NCBI RefSeq assembly: GCF_000219725.1
Contig: NC_015732.1
Span: forward strand, 1,984,001 to 2,048,000
Origin: Gracilinema caldarium DSM 7334
GTDB lineage: Bacteria; Spirochaetota; Spirochaetia; Treponematales; Breznakiellaceae
DNA: 64,000 nucleotides
Reading direction: 5' to 3'
Shown here: positions 22,651 to 32,550 of the stretch, in pieces
How positions within the stretch are numbered: position 1 is the stretch's first letter
How the letters are laid out: the number at the start of each line of letters is the position of its first letter
Program-made: the position numbers and the translations under genes
The notes under the pieces: generated by a model
Database searches by the model: none
Seen by the model: only the letters and a program-made list of their open reading frames with translations
What the model was told of the DNA's origin: nothing

Positions 22651-23124
22651 TTAACTTAAGGCAATTAAAACATCCTCATACTTTTTAATAACCCCATGGG
22701 CACTCTGGGATGAATTTTGGGCAACCAAATCAGTGTAAAATTGAGGATTATCCAACAATTCAGCGAGGCGTTTCAGTAATCTGAGGTGCTTTTCAGAATC
22801 CTTTTGAGGTGCCAGCATTAAAAATAGCAGATATACTGGTTCACCATCGAGGGCTTCATAGTCGACGCCCTTTTTTGAAATACCCAGAACACCGTACACT
22901 CGATCAACTGCATTGGTCTTTCCATGGGGTATGGCAATTCCCTTTTTTATCCCTGTAGACATCTTAGATTCACGGTCATGGATTGCGGCGAGGATTTCAT
23001 CACGGGCAGAAGAATTGGTCACCTGACAAAAGAGATCTACTAGTTCTTCAAATGCTTCATCTTTATCTTCTGCTTCAAGTCCTACTTTAATTAATTCTGG
23101 GGGAAATGTTTCATGTAGAAGCAC
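22651..23124 (-). CDS. PTS EIIA-like protein, PtsN type
   Basis: The 157-residue protein is one EIIA domain of the nitrogen-PTS/fructose type. The phosphorylatable His67 lies in GIAIPHGKT, the family motif. It is short and has no EIIB, EIIC or HPr attached. A regulatory rather than sugar-uptake role is usual for this type. It is 15 bases after secG and 11 bases before the V-ATPase genes. No HPr or enzyme I gene is in the window, so its phospho-donor is unknown. Confidence 0.9.
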   Translation of the reverse strand: MLLHETFPPELIKVGLEAEDKDEAFEELVDLFCQVTNSSARDEILAAIHDRESKMSTGIKKGIAIPHGKTNAVDRVYGVLGISKKGVDYEALDGEPVYLLFLMLAPQKDSEKHLRLLKRLAELLDNPQFYTDLVAQNSSQSAHGVIKKYEDVLIALS

Positions 23125-23139
23125 CGCCGCCTCCTTGTT

Positions 23140-23508
23140 TTACTGACCGCTCGAAGAATTCGTAGATGCAGGCTCGGTTCCAGCTGGAACTGTTGTTTGA
23201 GTCTGATCATTCCACCATTCAGAATTTGCTGTGGTTTCAAGCTGTTGTGCAGCCGCCTTCACACCCTTATCACTGGGAGTTCGGTTGATAAGAGCCAGAG
23301 AAAAACTGAGGATCAGAAACAAGGCCCCAAGGATAGAAGTGGTCTTGGTTAAAACATTCCCTGAACGGGAACCAAAGGCAGAATTGCTGCCACCGGCAAA
23401 AACACCACCAAGAGAATCCCCCTCTTCATTTTGAACTAGTACAATAAGTATTAATAAGATTGCAACAATTACAAATAAAACAAGTAATAATACATTAATT
23501 AAACCCAT
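23140..23508 (-). CDS. secG: Preprotein translocase subunit SecG
   Basis: SecG is the small membrane partner of SecYE in protein export. The 122-residue protein has two transmembrane segments (about 3-25 and 55-72), with the family loop LVQNEEGDSLGGVFAGGS between them, and a low-complexity Q/T/S tail. The ATG at 23508 is chosen because a GGAG site lies 8 bases upstream; a GTG three codons earlier directly touches that site and is less likely. It is the first gene of the long run to htrA. Confidence 0.92.
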   Translation of the reverse strand: MGLINVLLLVLFVIVAILLILIVLVQNEEGDSLGGVFAGGSNSAFGSRSGNVLTKTTSILGALFLILSFSLALINRTPSDKGVKAAAQQLETTANSEWWNDQTQTTVPAGTEPASTNSSSGQ

Positions 23509-23531
23509 CGATATCACTCCATAATAAAGCT

Positions 23532-23557
23532 AACGGCCATTCTATCGAATGGCCGTT
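23532..23557 (-). terminator. Hairpin between tpiA and secG
   Basis: A perfect 10-bp stem (23532-23541 with 23548-23557) follows the tpiA stop by 17 bases. The U tract after it is poor, so it may end only part of the transcripts and let the rest run into secG. Confidence 0.6.
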
Positions 23558-23573
23558 GTTTATTCAAGGGTTT

Positions 23574-24323
23574 TTATGCAAACTTTGCAATAGGTACGAA
23601 GGTTTCAGCCTTAAGGGCGGCACCTCCAACCAGAGCCCCATCTATATTTGGCTTTGCCATGAGCTGGGCTGCATTTTCTGGTTTTACCGAACCACCATAC
23701 TGGATACAGATAGACTGAGCAGCGGCTTCACCATAGAGCTTTCCGATAACCTTACGAACGAAAGCATGGATTGCATCTGCATCTTCCGGTGTAGCGGTTT
23801 TACCGGTACCAATAGCCCAGACAGGCTCATAGGCAATAGTTACCCGTTTAAGTTCTTCCGTAGTAACACCCTCGAGCCCTTTGACGGTCTGAGTCTCACA
23901 AACCGCTTCAGCTTTACCGGCTTCCCGCTCTTCCAGAAGTTCGCCGATACAGAGAATTACTTCAAGGCCATGTTTCAGAGCGAGACGAACCTTTTTGTTG
24001 ATCAGTGCATCATCTTCTTTATAGAGGTGACGGCGTTCACTATGACCAAGAATAACAGCCTGAACACCCAGATCTTTCAGCTGGAGAACAGATACTTCTC
24101 CAGTATGGGCACCCTGTTCTTCGGCGGCCATATTCTGTGCACCTAACATGATATTGGTACCGGCAACAATCTTTCCAACAGTCTCCAGAGCGGTAAAGCT
24201 AGGAGCAACCAGGTATTTGTGTTTTCCATCTTTCAATTGGGCAACCAGGGCTTGAGCAAGCTCGGCAGCTTCGGCACGGGTTTTATGCATTTTCCAGTTA
24301 CCCGCAATAAAATAATTGCGCAT
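23574..24323 (-). CDS. tpiA: Triosephosphate isomerase
   Basis: TpiA interconverts dihydroxyacetone phosphate and glyceraldehyde 3-phosphate. The 249-residue protein has all active residues: Asn9 and Lys11 (GNWKMH), His94 (LGHSERR) and Glu166 (AYEPVWAIGTG), plus the phosphate loop YGGSVKPEN. It is 19 bases downstream of pgk and forms a glycolytic group with gap and pgk. Length is standard. Confidence 0.97.
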   Translation of the reverse strand: MRNYFIAGNWKMHKTRAEAAELAQALVAQLKDGKHKYLVAPSFTALETVGKIVAGTNIMLGAQNMAAEEQGAHTGEVSVLQLKDLGVQAVILGHSERRHLYKEDDALINKKVRLALKHGLEVILCIGELLEEREAGKAEAVCETQTVKGLEGVTTEELKRVTIAYEPVWAIGTGKTATPEDADAIHAFVRKVIGKLYGEAAAQSICIQYGGSVKPENAAQLMAKPNIDGALVGGAALKAETFVPIAKFA

Positions 24324-24342
24324 CCCTATCTCCTACAGTAAA

Positions 24343-25602
24343 TTAACGGCAAACTTCGATGCCTGGTAGCTTCTTGCCTTCCAGTAATTCAAGAGAAGCT
24401 CCACCACCGGTGGATACATGGCTCATCTTGTCGGCTAGACCAAATTTGTTAACCGCTGCGACCGAATCACCACCACCTACCACCGTAGTAGCACCACGGG
24501 CAGTTGCTTCAGCGACCATCTTTGCGACTTCGCCAGTTCCCTTGGCAAAATTTTCAAACTCAAAAACGCCAACCGGACCATTCCAGACAATGGTCTTTGC
24601 CTTAGCAAGAACTTCTCTGTACTTAGCAAGGGTTTTTGGTCCTACATCGAGACCCATAAGGCCATCGGGGACATCGATGCTGTCTATAGCGACAGGAGTT
24701 GCATTGGCATCGAATTTATCTGCACAGACATGATCCACAGGAAGCACAATCTCAGCACCTACTTTTTGAGCAGCGGCAAGGATGCTCTTAGCCGTATCAA
24801 GCTGATCGTCTTCCACTAGGGAGGAACCGACCGTATGACCCTGGGCTTTCAGGAAGGTATAGGCCATACCGCCGCCAATAACGAGGGCGGAAGCATTTTT
24901 AAGAAGGCTTTCGAGAACCGCAATCTTAGAAGAAACCTTAGCACCGCCAATGATAGCCACCAGGGGTTTTACAGGACTGGTTACAATGGGTTCCAGGTAA
25001 TTGACTTCCTTTTCCATGAGGAAGCCGCCAACCGAAACAGGCACAAATTTCGCAATAGATGCGGTGGATGCATGATCCCGATGGGCAGTACCGAAGGCAT
25101 CGTTTACAAACACTTCGCCATAACTTGCAAGTTCCTTTGCCAGCTTATCCCGTTCTGCAGCATCTTCGCTGGTCTCTTCTTTGTGGAAGCGGGTATTTTC
25201 CAGCATAATGATGGAACCCTCGGGTTGAGATTCGATGAAGGCCTTTTTACCGAAGCAGCTATCTTCACCGGCGAAAACGACGGGTTTACCCAGTTTCTGG
25301 GAAAGATATGCTGCAACAGGAGCCATCCGATGTTTACCAGCAATATATGCGGCCTCATCAAAGGTTTTACCATCCTTTTCAGCCTTTTCCTTTGCTTTTT
25401 TCATATCCTTTTTAGGGTCTCCCAGGTGGCTCATGAGAACAAGGCTTTTGGCCCCCTGGTCCAACACATACTTAATGGTGGGAATTGCGGCAACAATTCG
25501 GGTATCATCCTGTACTTTGCCATCCTTCATGGGCACATTAAAATCAACCCGCATTACAACCCGTTTACCTTTAAGGTTTACATCACGCACTGTCTTAATC
25601 AT
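24343..25602 (-). CDS. pgk: Phosphoglycerate kinase
   Basis: Pgk transfers phosphate from 1,3-bisphosphoglycerate to ADP. From the ATG at 25602 it has 419 residues with [11 protein letters not shown] near the start, MLENTRFH, and a C-terminal [13 protein letters not shown] nucleotide loop. The longer frame from 25614 is rejected: its ATGGAGG start is the ribosome site for the ATG at 25602. A long hairpin with a U run ends only a few bases upstream of this site (25620-25648), so the gene may be partly insulated from gap. Confidence 0.97.
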   Translation of the reverse strand: MIKTVRDVNLKGKRVVMRVDFNVPMKDGKVQDDTRIVAAIPTIKYVLDQGAKSLVLMSHLGDPKKDMKKAKEKAEKDGKTFDEAAYIAGKHRMAPVAAYLSQKLGKPVVFAGEDSCFGKKAFIESQPEGSIIMLENTRFHKEETSEDAAERDKLAKELASYGEVFVNDAFGTAHRDHASTASIAKFVPVSVGGFLMEKEVNYLEPIVTSPVKPLVAIIGGAKVSSKIAVLESLLKNASALVIGGGMAYTFLKAQGHTVGSSLVEDDQLDTAKSILAAAQKVGAEIVLPVDHVCADKFDANATPVAIDSIDVPDGLMGLDVGPKTLAKYREVLAKAKTIVWNGPVGVFEFENFAKGTGEVAKMVAEATARGATTVVGGGDSVAAVNKFGLADKMSHVSTGGGASLELLEGKKLPGIEVCR

Positions 25603-25619
25603 GGTATCCTCCATAAAAT

Positions 25620-25648
25620 AAAAAAGCCCCGGCCTACATGGACGGGGC
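25620..25648 (-). terminator. Intrinsic terminator in the gap-pgk gap
   Basis: On the minus strand a GCCCCG/CGGGGC stem (25643-25648 with 25626-25631) is followed by six U. It lies just before the pgk ribosome site. It should stop most gap transcripts or act as an attenuator for pgk. Confidence 0.75.
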
Positions 25649-25651
25649 CTA

Positions 25652-25682
25652 CCCCAAAACCGTAGGCCGTACGGTTTTGGGG
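25652..25682 (-). terminator. Second strong hairpin downstream of gap
   Basis: A perfect 13-bp stem (25652-25664 with 25670-25682) lies 50 bases after the gap stop. It has no U tract of its own and stands right before the terminator at 25620-25648. It could protect the 3' end of gap mRNA. Confidence 0.65.
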
Positions 25683-25731
25683 CAACAATTTAGTCCCGGT
25701 TTGCATATAAAATCAAACCGGTGTATAGATC

Positions 25732-26826
<1,095 letters not shown>

Positions 26827-26836
26827 TTATAATGAA

Positions 26837-26865
26837 ACAGTACGCAAAAACAAAAAAAGTGTCAA
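26837..26865 (-). promoter_or_regulatory. Promoter of gap
   Basis: On the minus strand a consensus TTGACA (26860-26865), a 17-base spacer and TACTGT (26837-26842) lie about 35 bases before the gap ATG. The -35 is ideal and the -10 is moderate. Confidence 0.6.
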
Positions 26866-26919
26866 CCGGCAGAAATAATTTCTACTATATGTAATGGATT
26901 GCACAAAATTGAAGCATCA

Positions 26920-27471
26920 TCAGAAATTACAGCTCTTAAGAAAAGCCCTACGGCTCACCACAAGGGACTTGAGCTCATCGAGCATATCCTTATTGACTTC
27001 TTCAGCAATTGGGAAAATGAAGCGCTCAGTCTCGTCGGTATAACGGGCGATAAATTCGGCATTGGTAACAAAACCCAGGGATATCATATTGGAAATCCGA
27101 TCGGCAACTTTAAGAACCTTGGCGTTATGGGATCCCTGATTCTTTATTCTGATAAGAAAAGCCGCCTTGGTTTCATCAATCCTGCGGGATACCTCAAGAA
27201 CCAGATTATACACCGCAGGGCTGTCATAATCGATAGAAAGCAGCAGGTTCCTATTAAAATCGGGTACATCTTCAATTAAATCATGAACTACCGATGCCTT
27301 AAGAAGCACCGAATCAATATAACCATAATCGATAAGGGTTGCCATCGTATCAATCTGATGCCGAAACATATTACCCCCACCTTCCCGGCTTTTACCAATA
27401 AGGGTGGTGGCCAGCTGCATGTAAGGTGCAATATGCATTCCCTTTAAACGGAGCATTTCATCGGTGTTCAT
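26920..27471 (-). CDS. HD-domain phosphohydrolase, RelA/SpoT hydrolase type
   Basis: The 183-residue protein keeps the residues of the metal-dependent HD hydrolase domain found at the N terminus of SpoT/Rel: Arg37-His38 (FRHQIDTM), His63-Asp64 with Glu67-Asp68 (VVHDLIEDVP), and Asp124 in KVADRISNM. There is no synthetase, TGS or ACT domain, so it resembles the small alarmone hydrolases (SAH/MESH1). I infer that it may cleave (p)ppGpp, but other pyrophosphate substrates are possible. It begins 8 bases after valS and should be co-transcribed with it. Confidence 0.8.
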   Translation of the reverse strand: MNTDEMLRLKGMHIAPYMQLATTLIGKSREGGGNMFRHQIDTMATLIDYGYIDSVLLKASVVHDLIEDVPDFNRNLLLSIDYDSPAVYNLVLEVSRRIDETKAAFLIRIKNQGSHNAKVLKVADRISNMISLGFVTNAEFIARYTDETERFIFPIAEEVNKDMLDELKSLVVSRRAFLKSCNF

Positions 27472-27479
27472 GATATTGC

Positions 27480-30140
27480 CTATGCTAAATCTCGAAGATA
27501 GGTCTCTAACTTCTTAATCCGCTCCTGTACATCTTCGAGCTTAGCCCGTTCCTGGGCAACCAATTCCGCCGGGGCATTACTCACAAAGTTTGCATTAGTA
27601 AGCTTAGCCTCGAGCATCGAGCGGAATTTGATATCCTTCTCCAGATCCTTGGTAAACTTTACCAAAAGCTGCGCCTGATCGACCGCATCGGCAATAGACA
27701 CAAAGGTTTCAAAGCCTTTGCCAACCAGCCCAACGGTCCCTTTCGGTTTAGTAGTCTGCCCAGCACTTCCGAGGCCTTCAAACTCAATGTGCTCCACATT
27801 AGCAAGCAGGGCAACAAGAGCTTGAGCATCAATAAAAGCTTCCCGGTAAGGGAAATTTATTTCGAAGCGAACTAAAAGTTTAATTTTCTTTTCCGGTGGT
27901 ACAGTACATTCACTGCGAAGGGTCCGTACCTGCCGAATCAGGTCCTGAAGGCTTGCAAATTGTGCTTCTATGTCGTCAGCCCGTCTTGTCTCTGAATACT
28001 CTGGATAAGGTGCTGTAATAAGAAGCCCAGAAACATTTGGAAGTTTACTATATATTTCTTCAGTTACAAAAGGCAGGAGCGGATGGAGCAGACGTAGTGA
28101 TTCAGCAAGCACATCAAGGAGGACCGTGGTAGCCCTATCCTTTTCAGTTTCATCACCCTGTTTCAGAGAAATCTTCGTCGCCTCCACATACCAGTCGCAG
28201 AAGTCGTTCCAGAAATATTCATAGGCTGTCTGAGCCGCATCGTTGAACCGATAGGTTGTAAAAGCTGTAGACATCGATTCAACGGCCCGATTAAGCCGTG
28301 CATAAATCCAGCGGTCTACGGTATTGAGTTTGGGATTTGGAACTAGATTTCGGCCTTCCAGGTTCATCAAAATATAACGACTGGCATTCCATACCTTGTT
28401 TGCAAATTTGGAACCCAGCTTAAAGGATTCCTTATCAATAAGGATATCCTGGCCCTGGGCACAGTTAAAGGCCAGGGTATATTTAAGAGCATCAGCTCCA
28501 AATTCATCCACCAGCTCCAGAGGATCCAGGCCGTTACCAAGGCTCTTAGACATTTTACGCCCCTGCTTATCCCGTACAAGGCCATGGATATAGATATCCC
28601 GGAAGGGCACCTGACCGGTAAACTCAAGCCCCGCCATAATCATCCGGGCAACCCAGAAGAAGATGATATCATAGGCGGTCACTAGGGTTGTGGTAGGATA
28701 ATAGTTCCGCAAGTCTGCGGTGTCCTTTGGCCACCCCAGGGTGCTGAAGGGCCAGAGCCAGCTGGAAAACCAGGTATCCAGTACATCCGGATCCTGCTCA
28801 AGTTCGGTGGATTTACAGTAGGGACACTCGAGGGGTTCTTCCCGGGCAACCACGGTCTTGCCGCAGTGCCTGCAGTACCATGCAGGAATCCGGTGTCCCC
28901 ACCAAAGCTGGCGGCTGATACACCAGTCTCGGATATTGTTAAGCCAGTGTTCATAGGTATGTTCCCATTTCTGTGGGAAAAATTGAATTTCACCCCGTTT
29001 CCATGCGGCCAGCGCTTTTTCCGCCAGGGGCTTCATCTTTACAAACCATTGCTCCGAAAGATAGGGTTCAATAACCGTATGGCAACGGTAACAGTGGCCA
29101 ACAGCATGGCTTATTTTTTCTTCCCTTACAAAGAGCCCTGCGGATTTCAGGTCTTCCAAGACAAGGGTTCGGGCTTCTTTCACTGTTTTACCCTGATATT
29201 TTGCCGGAACCTGATCATTCAGTTTTCCATCGGGAGTGAGTATATTGATGAGGGGCAGGTTGTGACGTTTAGCCACTTCCCAGTCATTGGGGTCATGGGC
29301 GGGGGTAATTTTTACTACCCCGGTACCAAATTCCTTGTCTACGTATGTATCGGCTACCACAGGGATGGTACGTCCCGTGAGGGGGAGCTCCACCATTTTC
29401 CCTACCAGGTGCGTATAGCGGCTGTCCTCGGGATGCACCGCCACCGCCGTATCGCCGAGCAGAGTTTCAGGCCGGGTGGTAGCAAGCTCCACATATGCTT
29501 TACCCTGAGAGCCCGCCACTGGATACCGGATATGATAGAGGGCCCCTTCCAGGTCTTCGTGTTCTACTTCATCGTCAGACAGGGCGGTTCCGCAGGAGGG
29601 GCACCAGTTTACGAGGTAGTTTCCCTTATAGAGGAGGCCCCGTTCATAGAGGGTTACAAAGACTTCCCGAACCGCCCGGGACAGCCCTTCATCCAGGGTA
29701 AAGCGTTCCCGGGACCAGTCTACACTGGCTCCAATTTTAGCCAGCTGACGGCTGATTATTTCATGGTGTTCCTTTTTAACCTTCCAGGTTTCTTCTACAA
29801 ACTTTTCACGGCCCAGATCATGCCGGGTTTTCCCCTCTTTTTTCAGACGTTTTTCTACCACATTTTGGGTAGCAATACCCGCATGGTCCGTACCAGGGAC
29901 CCAGAGGGTCGGATCCCCCTTCATACGATGGAAACGAACAATGATATCCTGAAGTGAATTATTAAGACCGTGGCCCATATGAAGAACACCGGTTACATTA
30001 GGGGGAGGGATGACAACGACAAAGGGCTTTTTCCCTTTTACAGGTTTAGGTTGAAAACTGCCCGATTCTTTCCACTGGGCATATATACGATCTTCGAAGT
30101 TTTTTGGATTATAGGCTTTTTCCAGTTCTACGGCTTTCAT
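27480..30140 (-). CDS. valS: Valyl-tRNA synthetase
   Basis: ValS charges tRNA-Val. From the ATG at 30140 it has 886 residues: the class I signature HMGH in VTGVLHMGHGLN, an editing (CP1) domain, the KMSKS loop in GRKMSKSLGN and a C-terminal coiled coil typical of ValS. The extra 17 residues of the longer frame (from 30191) lack family character, and the AAGGAGT site is placed for the ATG at 30140. A CPSCGTAL and a CRHCGKT...CPYCKS pair suggest bound zinc. Confidence 0.97.
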   Translation of the reverse strand: MKAVELEKAYNPKNFEDRIYAQWKESGSFQPKPVKGKKPFVVVIPPPNVTGVLHMGHGLNNSLQDIIVRFHRMKGDPTLWVPGTDHAGIATQNVVEKRLKKEGKTRHDLGREKFVEETWKVKKEHHEIISRQLAKIGASVDWSRERFTLDEGLSRAVREVFVTLYERGLLYKGNYLVNWCPSCGTALSDDEVEHEDLEGALYHIRYPVAGSQGKAYVELATTRPETLLGDTAVAVHPEDSRYTHLVGKMVELPLTGRTIPVVADTYVDKEFGTGVVKITPAHDPNDWEVAKRHNLPLINILTPDGKLNDQVPAKYQGKTVKEARTLVLEDLKSAGLFVREEKISHAVGHCYRCHTVIEPYLSEQWFVKMKPLAEKALAAWKRGEIQFFPQKWEHTYEHWLNNIRDWCISRQLWWGHRIPAWYCRHCGKTVVAREEPLECPYCKSTELEQDPDVLDTWFSSWLWPFSTLGWPKDTADLRNYYPTTTLVTAYDIIFFWVARMIMAGLEFTGQVPFRDIYIHGLVRDKQGRKMSKSLGNGLDPLELVDEFGADALKYTLAFNCAQGQDILIDKESFKLGSKFANKVWNASRYILMNLEGRNLVPNPKLNTVDRWIYARLNRAVESMSTAFTTYRFNDAAQTAYEYFWNDFCDWYVEATKISLKQGDETEKDRATTVLLDVLAESLRLLHPLLPFVTEEIYSKLPNVSGLLITAPYPEYSETRRADDIEAQFASLQDLIRQVRTLRSECTVPPEKKIKLLVRFEINFPYREAFIDAQALVALLANVEHIEFEGLGSAGQTTKPKGTVGLVGKGFETFVSIADAVDQAQLLVKFTKDLEKDIKFRSMLEAKLTNANFVSNAPAELVAQERAKLEDVQERIKKLETYLRDLA

Positions 30141-30175
30141 GGCCGACTCCTTAAGTACAGACTTACGCTTGTGAT

Positions 30176-30204
30176 ATAGTAATAAAAGCAAGCAATATAT
30201 GCAA
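30176..30204 (-). promoter_or_regulatory. Promoter of valS
   Basis: On the minus strand TTGCAT (30199-30204), a 17-base spacer and TACTAT (30176-30181) lie about 35 bases before the valS ATG. Part of the spacer and -10 region (30178-30192) repeats exactly upstream of the rubrerythrin gene. Confidence 0.55.
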
Positions 30205-30266
30205 CATCACTGATACAATTAAGGTGAACGACATACACTACTATAACCAGGTATTACAAGGCCCTC

Positions 30267-31136
30267 TTAAGGTGATACGGTCTTGAGTATTGATTCAACT
30301 CGATCTATTATTTCCTTTGGTGTAGATGCTCCGGCGGTTATGCCAACTGTAGGAAACTCATAAATCTGTTCAGGGATTTTGTGTTCATCTTCTATAAGCC
30401 AAACGGGAACGCCCTGCTCCTCTGCGATACTCTTTAGCCTCTGGGTGTTCGCAGATTCTTTACCGCCGATGACTAATAATGCATCGACTTCCTTGCAAAG
30501 ATTATAGAGAGCTTCCTGCCGTTCCCTGGTGGCATTACAAATAGTATGTTCTACGATAAGATCAGGAAATAGCTCTTTAAGAGTATTTACTATCTTTTCA
30601 AAGGTTATTTCTGAAAAGGTTGTTTGGGCCATGAGCACTATTTTTACATACTCACCTTGATGTTGTTTAATTCTTTGAGCAACCTGCAGGGCTTCTTCAA
30701 GATTCTTTATTACGATAGCATGGGGCGCATATCCGAGAATACCAATGATCTCACTATGTTCCGGTTCGCCCACAATAAGGACCTGGTAACCAGCCTGTGC
30801 AAATTGAGCCGCTTTTTTCTGGCTTATATGCACCTTAGGGCAGGTGGCATCTACCAGTTTTGCCCCGGTATTAATAATATTTTGTGCAACCTCAGGGGGT
30901 ACTCCATGGGCGCGAATAATCACGGTAGTTTGTACAGGGTCAGTAATTTCTTCATGGTTATGAATAATCGATATTCCCTTTTCTTGTAATTGTCCAAGGG
31001 TGATGGGGTTATGAATTAAGGGGCCGAGGGTAAGGATTTTCCGTTCAGGATGGGCTTCTAATTCCTGATAGGTCTTTTTAATGGCCCGTTCAACTCCCAT
31101 ACAATATCCACAGACCACTGCTCTTTTTACAACCAT
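30267..31136 (-). CDS. ispH: 4-hydroxy-3-methylbut-2-enyl diphosphate reductase
   Basis: IspH makes IPP and DMAPP in the last step of the MEP isoprenoid pathway. The 289-residue protein has the three iron-sulphur cysteines: Cys12 (CGYCMGVERA), Cys near 97 (DATCPKVH) and Cys near 197 (TICNATRERQ). The family Glu and the TTFSE block (AQTTFSEI) are also present. It is an oxygen-sensitive enzyme, in line with an anaerobe. It lies upstream of valS with a gap that holds the valS promoter. Confidence 0.96.
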   Translation of the reverse strand: MVVKRAVVCGYCMGVERAIKKTYQELEAHPERKILTLGPLIHNPITLGQLQEKGISIIHNHEEITDPVQTTVIIRAHGVPPEVAQNIINTGAKLVDATCPKVHISQKKAAQFAQAGYQVLIVGEPEHSEIIGILGYAPHAIVIKNLEEALQVAQRIKQHQGEYVKIVLMAQTTFSEITFEKIVNTLKELFPDLIVEHTICNATRERQEALYNLCKEVDALLVIGGKESANTQRLKSIAEEQGVPVWLIEDEHKIPEQIYEFPTVGITAGASTPKEIIDRVESILKTVSP

Positions 31137-31203
31137 ACAAACACCTATAATTGAGGACTCCTAATTACTAACTGAGTTATTAGAGGTTCCCTAAAAACAA
31201 AAT

Positions 31204-31240
31204 GGGCTCTCTAAAAAGGTGTAAAACTTTTCAGACAGCC
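31204..31240 (-). terminator. Intrinsic terminator of the yajC-secD-secF operon
   Basis: An imperfect 15-bp stem (13 of 15 paired) is followed on the minus strand by ATTTTGTTTTT. It lies 75 bases past the secF stop. Confidence 0.7.
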
Positions 31241-31314
31241 CTTATTCATCAATATTTATTAGCCCATCGAAAAATCTTACAATTTTTGAAGGCTCTTATA
31301 AACCAAAAGCTCTA

Positions 31315-32550
31315 TTAAGCCTTTTTAAGACCTGCACTTGCTGTTACTGCAGCTTTTATAGTGTCCTTTTTTACCTTCTTTTCCCAGAATAGAACAAAGG
31401 CCGAGGCAATAAAGATAGTAGAATATACACCACTGGTCATACCAATAAGCAGGGCTAATGCAAAATCTCTCATTGCACCAGTTGTAAAGAGGAATAAAGA
31501 AAGCACTGCGAACATGGTGGTAATAGTAGTAATGAAGGTACGGGAAAGTGTTTCCGTGATGGCCCTGTTCAGGTTATCCTCAAAACTGCTATCCGGATTA
31601 AGTTTTAGTGTTTCTCGGATACGATCAAATATAACGATGGTATCATTGATAGAGTAACCCAGGATAGTCAGAATTGCGGCAATGGTGGTTGTATTAAATT
31701 CCATACGGAGCCATACAATAAACGCAACCATTATGAGACCATCGTGTAGTATTGCCAGCACTGCACCCGCAGCATAATGGAACTTAAACCGGAAAGAAAC
31801 ATACACAAGAATTAAAAGCATGGTCAGAAACAGCAATAACCCAGCCTGTTCGGTTAAATGTTTGGAAAACCGGGCTCCAACATAGTCGGTGCGGGATATG
31901 GCAACCTGGCCTTCACCAAAGGCGTTGGTTAATGCTGAACTGATCTGTTCTGCAGTATGCTTTGCAAATTCTTGTTCGGTGCCCTTATCTTCTACACGGA
32001 TAAGGAATTTTCTTTCCTTTGGCTGACCAAGATTCTGGACAGAAACATTACCGAGCGAGGCGAGAGCTTTCCTTACCTCTGCAATGTGAATCAGGCCAAC
32101 GTCAGATGTTATATAATGGATCCCATAGGGAACTGAACCGAGCCGGGGATTACCCTGTGCACTCTGCACCAGTGTATTGGTTGCGACATCACGGGAGGCA
32201 ACAACCTCTACTGCTAAACCCTCGATACCGCTCATGGCATCAATCATGGAGCCAAGAGTCGGATAGGAAGCATAGGTGTAGGTGTAGGTTCTCTTCTCAA
32301 CATCAGAGCCGGAAATAATGATCTCCAGCTTATTCTTATCCATGGAAATACCTGCAACTCCCTTGCCAGTATAGGTCAACTTGATTGCAGTAGGAGCAAA
32401 CTGAATTTCTTGAATCAGACCTGCCTGGAAATCTACACCCAAGTTAAAACCGCCATATACTACATATCCCACAATTCCTGAAATAATCAGGACAAGAGAA
32501 AGTATGACAGCGGGTAGAAAAAACCTGGAAAATTTGAGTATTTGTTTCAT
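31315..32550 (-). CDS. secF: Protein-export membrane protein SecF
   Basis: SecF works with SecD and uses the ion gradient to help release exported proteins. The 411-residue protein has one N-terminal helix, a large periplasmic domain and a C-terminal block of five helices. Family motifs are NLGVDFQAGLIQEI at the N terminus and ILGYSINDTIVIFDRIRE in the membrane part. It is longer than usual SecF (about 300-330) because the periplasmic domain is expanded (about 60-170). It starts right at the secD stop. Confidence 0.95.
   Translation of the reverse strand: MKQILKFSRFFLPAVILSLVLIISGIVGYVVYGGFNLGVDFQAGLIQEIQFAPTAIKLTYTGKGVAGISMDKNKLEIIISGSDVEKRTYTYTYASYPTLGSMIDAMSGIEGLAVEVVASRDVATNTLVQSAQGNPRLGSVPYGIHYITSDVGLIHIAEVRKALASLGNVSVQNLGQPKERKFLIRVEDKGTEQEFAKHTAEQISSALTNAFGEGQVAISRTDYVGARFSKHLTEQAGLLLFLTMLLILVYVSFRFKFHYAAGAVLAILHDGLIMVAFIVWLRMEFNTTTIAAILTILGYSINDTIVIFDRIRETLKLNPDSSFEDNLNRAITETLSRTFITTITTMFAVLSLFLFTTGAMRDFALALLIGMTSGVYSTIFIASAFVLFWEKKVKKDTIKAAVTASAGLKKA

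Noticed and set aside
28866-29957. A 363-codon plus-strand frame opposite valS
   Set aside because: Antisense shadow of a highly conserved enzyme; composition is not protein-like.
30141-30266. T-box leader upstream of valS
   Set aside because: The gap is only 126 bases, has no T-box sequence or antiterminator, and holds an ordinary promoter.
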